Below are positions 8,501-10,123 of a DNA stretch of 10,123 bases, one piece after another. The DNA is from Baffinella frigidus (Eukaryota; Cryptophyceae; Cryptomonadales; Baffinellaceae): the NCBI GenBank assembly GCA_026770585.1, contig MU646583.1, forward strand, positions 490,054-500,176, read 5' to 3'. The position numbers and the translations under genes are program-made. Below the pieces are notes generated by a model. The model was not told where the DNA came from, did no database searches, and worked only from the letters and a program-made list of their open reading frames with translations. The stretch's first letter is position 1. Each line of letters opens with the position of its first letter.

Positions 8501-9358
8501 GCGCAATAGGCGCATGCATATGATTTGCTCCAACTTTGGGGTTGTTGACCAACATGACTCTCATATCCTAGGTTGTGACATGCTTGTTGCACATGAGACT
8601 ATGTTTAGACAGTCATCGAGCCACAATTCATTGTTAACCATGTGCACGCTTATGTTACATTCGACCGCAACACCACGGGAAATTGCCAGCGCGCATGAAC
8701 TTGCACACCGACTCCAGAATTTGGTGTGTGTATCCTACAACATACGCTGTCGTAGTGTCGTACTACTGTGGGGTGTGAACGGGAAACTTTCTGAAAGCTG
8801 GTTATAACGTGAGCGTTCTAAAATCTGCGTATACCGAGAGCATTCTGGGTGTGGTTGTTCATCGTCCGTAAAAGTAGTTGAAACGTCAGAGTCTTGATGC
8901 ACGATACTACATACCTTACTGGATGGCTTGCTTGGAGTAATGTGTGTATTCTTCCGTTTTAGTGTACCCCTTGTTTCGTAAAGTCCTTCTCCACACTTCG
9001 ACGGTATCACAATAAACCTAATCACACAAACGCGCCTGAAGTTAGCTTCTTGAATCGGTTCAATGTGAAGAGTCATGCATCCCGGAAGGAACACTCGTCG
9101 ATTGCTCACAACAACCTCTTGTATTATATCAAGTCGTAGTTTTGAATACGAAACGCATACTTGAAGAGTTGAACCAGGCTCGTTTCCGATACATTTCCGT
9201 ATGACCTGATCTAACGCCAAAGCCCCTGTATACCCTTGTGGAATCACGGTGTCCACTTCCAAATGTTGAAAAAAAACCTTGATCGGCACGTCAACCCATG
9301 GGTCCTCTGTTTGATATTGTTTAATTTCTTGAGAATATTGGGGGATCGTACAATTCAT
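5502..9358 (-). CDS. Giant virus-like protein (~1,280 codons) with in-frame TAGs and three homopolymer frame breaks
   Basis: The ATG is at 9356-9358, directly preceded by an in-frame TGA at 9359-9361, so this is the earliest possible start. The open segments 9358-8735, 8533-6563 and 6412-6131 share one reading frame, and the sequence between them is also protein-like, so they are parts of one gene. In-frame stops at 8735-8737, 8568-8570, 6563-6565, 6416-6418 and 5508-5510 are all TAG; the first TAA is at 5502-5504. Three frame changes are needed, placed near TTT 8604-8606, GGGG 8457-8460 and TTTTT 6230-6234 (plus-strand letters). The first two compensate each other. No signal peptide or membrane segment stands out. 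The family is not recognised; a Cys and a His motif near the middle suggest a peptidase or transglutaminase-like domain. The size and the neighbours fit a large-DNA-virus structural or tegument-like protein, but that is inference. A decayed gene remains possible. Confidence 0.6.
5508..6353 (-). CDS. C-terminal segment of the giant minus-strand gene
   Basis: About 235 convincing residues from the frame break near 6230 to TAG 5508-5510. Residues upstream of about 6240 in this frame are probably shadow, because the frame of the 6131-6412 segment reads better there. Notable stretches are EEFTHKWLLKDLRPYI, SFYQMDGFVLHQIDNDG (followed by a Leu/Asn-rich helix) and SGHGAALFHTDMSPGG, the last offering a second candidate catalytic His. 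There is no ATG at the biologically likely position, consistent with this being the tail of the upstream reading and not a separate gene. It ends in LLQPMVNTIKM, with a TAA two codons past the TAG. Confidence 0.6.
   Translation of the reverse strand: MACTGKQIPTQRHCTRIIILRGRVDHCTALVSSGGHVASAKMRGLVAAQRSGTGSNPTLATSVPIEEFTHKWLLKDLRPYISRTEDVRLQGFMHAPSDGATVAPFYKSFYQMDGFVLHQIDNDGNLQIGADAMKLLNNIRDTDTKLVMEKIQLPCLPADENEQLWNDMYAQWNETRLPTMGREAVCNNLASWHPATINANHAPENEKEGIFRCNVSISGHGAALFHTDMSPGGTKEHQFAANDYGIIADMRVIAMGKNTTILSQSIRVNHLLQPMVNTIKM
5515..5520 (-). terminator. AATAAA polyadenylation-type signal
   Basis: On the minus strand AATAAA occurs at 5520-5515, overlapping the last codons of the giant gene and just before its TAG and TAA. 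A signal this close to the stop is common in compact viral and protist genes. It is a short motif and could be chance. Confidence 0.4.
6563..8533 (-). CDS. Central 656-codon segment with NDCEGSA and GHCCCLL motifs
   Basis: This is the longest uninterrupted frame in the virus-like block. The stretch at about 8533-8460 in this frame is probably shadow, since a neighbouring frame reads better there; true coding most likely enters near 8457. The motif ANDCEGSA places a cysteine at 6959-6961 (residue 525). EEGHCCCLL places a histidine at 6617-6619 (residue 639), after a Ser/Asn/Thr/Pro/Gln-rich linker. DCE-plus-small-residue followed by GH is the arrangement seen in transglutaminase-like cysteine peptidases (the BTLCP type has DCEDYA). 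The catalytic reading is inference, and the third residue is not identified. Repeated Met-rich, Cys-rich and His-rich patches occur. The segment ends at TAG 6563-6565, after which the frame still reads as protein. Confidence 0.65.
   Translation of the reverse strand: MEQIICMRLLRNQFITQYRMLSATSPIGSVDANLTLRCDGVLPISSITVPHVPNLRVTVLKIRGCSKKHIICDSVVEIHICNYNPINYRWYMKYLRNVYTTNNHPILCTNMATPERLEPGLSKIPVQVMNNKSATATTLDIEFMLQWTQYQWLKKLQQLNTIPCDSAPIVSKMLFSVLHSGLSTLEMNYEPGGIRVVYHVRPLSQNYKHNDFTSENLGHYGDLRPVDAVKMFCFTKSPPTIGTTMTKTPTEIPSKTATENDLHCFLASGFFKIDELGACLQGSGNPPLDKAFLHNFTPQGIQFQIFDAVVHINGVRCISNEHVCKSLDIERSEGRMRTSLMHSMEQRSAMINTNMELFRQSVLNKCGVRNNSIGHMMGRPVSIGQMHKESLPMYMMGNMYKSDFGSICPELAVHFAAHAHNITASTPHDNNFGVPLFKTYAPTRVMTTSHIISLLHSCYQEPCFSAELTPYTSDRVLNISSDTVAAMTQGVFTGSWNDSDFLLTECIDNAFSMPNGSQIFRANDCEGSAAMLFTMQNNMRCVFHDSTRYLSNCHTPEGQQERSDWLLSCNVNLPTNLHYAFAVQVTVLSAVAHMATDLKTLIVGAQCATPLQAPSANKNTAANTGTPQSTEPLQHEEGHCCCLLQVNQEAIADISK
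8735..9358 (-). CDS. N-terminal open segment of the giant minus-strand gene (207 codons)
   Basis: Begins MNCTIPQYSQEIK. Residues about 20-120 alternate hydrophobic and polar residues as in beta-rich folds, for example VPIKVFFQHLEVDTVI and RRVCVIRFIVIP. A Ser/Thr/Pro/Lys-rich, probably disordered stretch follows (about residues 130-200). It ends at TAG 8735-8737. Downstream of that TAG the same frame goes on for about 40 codons of similar protein before the first frame break, which is why it is treated as part of the larger gene. Function unknown. Confidence 0.6.
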   Translation of the reverse strand: MNCTIPQYSQEIKQYQTEDPWVDVPIKVFFQHLEVDTVIPQGYTGALALDQVIRKCIGNEPGSTLQVCVSYSKLRLDIIQEVVVSNRRVFLPGCMTLHIEPIQEANFRRVCVIRFIVIPSKCGEGLYETRGTLKRKNTHITPSKPSSKVCSIVHQDSDVSTTFTDDEQPHPECSRYTQILERSRYNQLSESFPFTPHSSTTLRQRML

Positions 9359-9453
9359 TCACTTCGGACGAATACTATAGCACTCCTTAATATCAAGATT
9401 GCGTGCTCTTGGATAAAAAAACCAATCTGGTCGACTTGATTTTTGACCACAGC
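9359..9453. promoter_or_regulatory. Divergent intergenic region between giant gene and membrane-protein gene
   Basis: Ninety-five bases separate the two outward-facing ATGs and presumably hold both promoters. There is an A-run (ATAAAAAA at about 9413-9420) and the AT-rich ACTATAG and TTAATATC stretches at about 9374-9394, but no unambiguous TATA box at a fixed distance. The plus frame of the right-hand gene is open back to a TAA at 9388-9390 and reads plausibly, so its true start or an upstream exon could lie earlier. Confidence 0.35.
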
Positions 9454-10123
9454 ATGCACAAACTAGTTAGTATTCAAACCATCCTTTTGATCAGTGTCAA
9501 ACGTTTAATTCAATTGGTCAACCCCTACACCATGCATGGTATGTTGACCAATATGCTGGACATGTTGGTGCAAATTATTCCCGGGGATGATGGAAACGCC
9601 AAAGCGCTCTGGATCAAGGATTTTTTGGACTATTCTGAACACGGTTTCCTCAATGATCAGCATATGTGGAACACCCCGGATCCGGAGCCAGAGCCAGAGC
9701 CAGAGCCGGAGCCGGAGCCGGAGCAGGTTCTGGAACAGGACGACATGATGATGACCACAATCATATTCGTGTTGATGTTGTGCGTATTGGGCCATACCGT
9801 ATACTGGTTCATCTCCCAATACCGTAGGTCCTTTCACAGGGTCCGGCTGCTCCCGGAGCTGCTTCCGCAGACGAAGCCCGTGCCGGTTGTCGAAATCAAA
9901 GGGTCACTGGTGTTTCTATCAACCTCCCCACCCGTGTATGCCCCGAAGGTGGTTAAGAAAGAGATCATCCCGAAGAATCCTGATGTGGCAGTGAAGAGCA
10001 AGCCGACTGCTATAAAGGGCAACACGTCTGAAAGGGAGATTGATCCCCCTTTCGAGAACAAGCAGACTGTTGCACAGGACAAGAAGCCCGATGTGGTAGT
10101 GCAGAGCAAGCCGACTGCTGCAA
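9454..10123 (+). CDS. Single-pass membrane protein with PE-repeat linker, 3' end off window
   Basis: The ATG at 9454 opens 223 codons with no stop of any kind to the window edge. The order is: a hydrophobic and amphipathic N-terminal region (residues 1-45), a short acidic globular stretch (46-74), seven Pro-Glu pairs (77-90) acting as a stiff spacer, an acidic patch, a transmembrane helix (about 101-120, TTIIFVLMLCVLGHTVYWFI), a basic flank (RR, HRVR), and a long Lys/Pro/Val-rich tail. By the positive-inside rule the tail should be cytosolic or virion-interior and the N-terminal part outside or lumenal; no cleavable signal is evident. It diverges from the giant minus-strand gene. The family is unrecognised; a virion envelope protein is one possibility. 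No in-frame TAG occurs in it. Confidence 0.75.
   Translation, partial: MHKLVSIQTILLISVKRLIQLVNPYTMHGMLTNMLDMLVQIIPGDDGNAKALWIKDFLDYSEHGFLNDQHMWNTPDPEPEPEPEPEPEPEQVLEQDDMMMTTIIFVLMLCVLGHTVYWFISQYRRSFHRVRLLPELLPQTKPVPVVEIKGSLVFLSTSPPVYAPKVVKKEIIPKNPDVAVKSKPTAIKGNTSEREIDPPFENKQTVAQDKKPDVVVQSKPTAA
9682..9723 (+). repeat. (Pro-Glu)x7 coding hexanucleotide repeat
   Basis: Seven copies of CCR-GAG encode PE pairs just before the membrane segment. The third base of the Pro codon switches in blocks (CCA, then CCG), suggesting expansion by slippage. PE and PEPE linkers form extended rods, as in TonB-like spacers; this is analogy, not homology. Confidence 0.9.
9976..10119 (+). repeat. 36-residue (108-bp) tail repeat, two copies visible
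   Basis: The segment PDVAVKSKPTA (9979-10011) returns as PDVVVQSKPTA (10087-10119), 108 bp later, with high nucleotide identity. The intervening sequence is acidic and basic mixed (SEREIDPPFENKQ). The second copy meets the window edge, so more copies may follow. Confidence 0.75.

Noticed and set aside
5650-8807. Plus-strand ORFs at 5650-6024, 7221-7877 and 8295-8807
   Set aside because: They lie antisense to the giant gene, with Cys/Ser/Arg-rich composition typical of shadows.
9505-10109. Minus-strand ORFs 9505-9837 and 9834-10109
   Set aside because: They are antisense to the membrane-protein gene. The Leu/Arg run is the reverse reading of the PE repeat, and the plus frame is open across the full length.

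Overview
The window looks like eukaryotic nuclear (probably algal or other protist) DNA carrying virus-like genes, or a virus-like genome next to host-type DNA. Three blocks of visibly different composition are joined. Positions 1-3600 are GC-rich, with intron-style flanking signals and minisatellites. Positions about 4116-4961 are strongly AT-rich. Positions about 4964-10123 are of intermediate composition and have compact convergent and divergent genes like those of a large DNA virus or endogenous viral element. The organism assignment is inference; nothing here names a species.

Layout. 1-845: degenerate tandem repeat of about 48 bp with a roughly 480-bp higher-order copy. 930-3596 (+): one long GC-rich protein with a Cys/His cluster, apparently interrupted by a single-base frame change at a GGG run, and ending inside a 41-bp tandem repeat. 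3641-4086: no gene seen. 4087-4140: 27-bp duplication. 4116-4961 (+): fragment of an endosialidase-type (peptidase S74) chaperone-tipped fibre protein, with three 39-bp repeats and neither a natural start nor a natural end. 4964-5344 (+): end of an unrecognised protein that begins abruptly where the S74 fragment stops. 5391-5500: short minisatellite between convergent genes. 9358 to about 5502 (-): one very long gene of about 1,280 codons, of unknown family, with a candidate cysteine-peptidase/transglutaminase-like motif pair. 9454-10123 (+, runs off the window): divergent gene for a single-pass membrane protein with a PE-repeat linker and a Lys/Pro-rich repeated tail.

The most interesting signal is in the virus-like block. 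Coherent protein reading continues through up to seven in-frame stops on two strands, and all are TAG, none TAA or TGA. Glutamine is a natural guess. This suggests TAG reassignment or read-through, with C-to-T decay of CAG codons as the main alternative. The same long gene changes frame three times, and each change can be placed at a homopolymer run. The GC-rich gene shows the same kind of break. That pattern looks more like residual long-read assembly error than genuine decay, so stop codons and frame breaks should be judged separately.

The minus-strand giant gene and the plus-strand membrane-protein gene diverge from a 95-bp spacer and may share a control region. The S74 fragment suggests a virion fibre or adhesin, and the membrane protein could be an envelope component. 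No polymerase, terminase, integrase or recognisable capsid gene is visible, so the virus type (mirusvirus-like, giant-virus-like or polinton-like) cannot be settled from this window.
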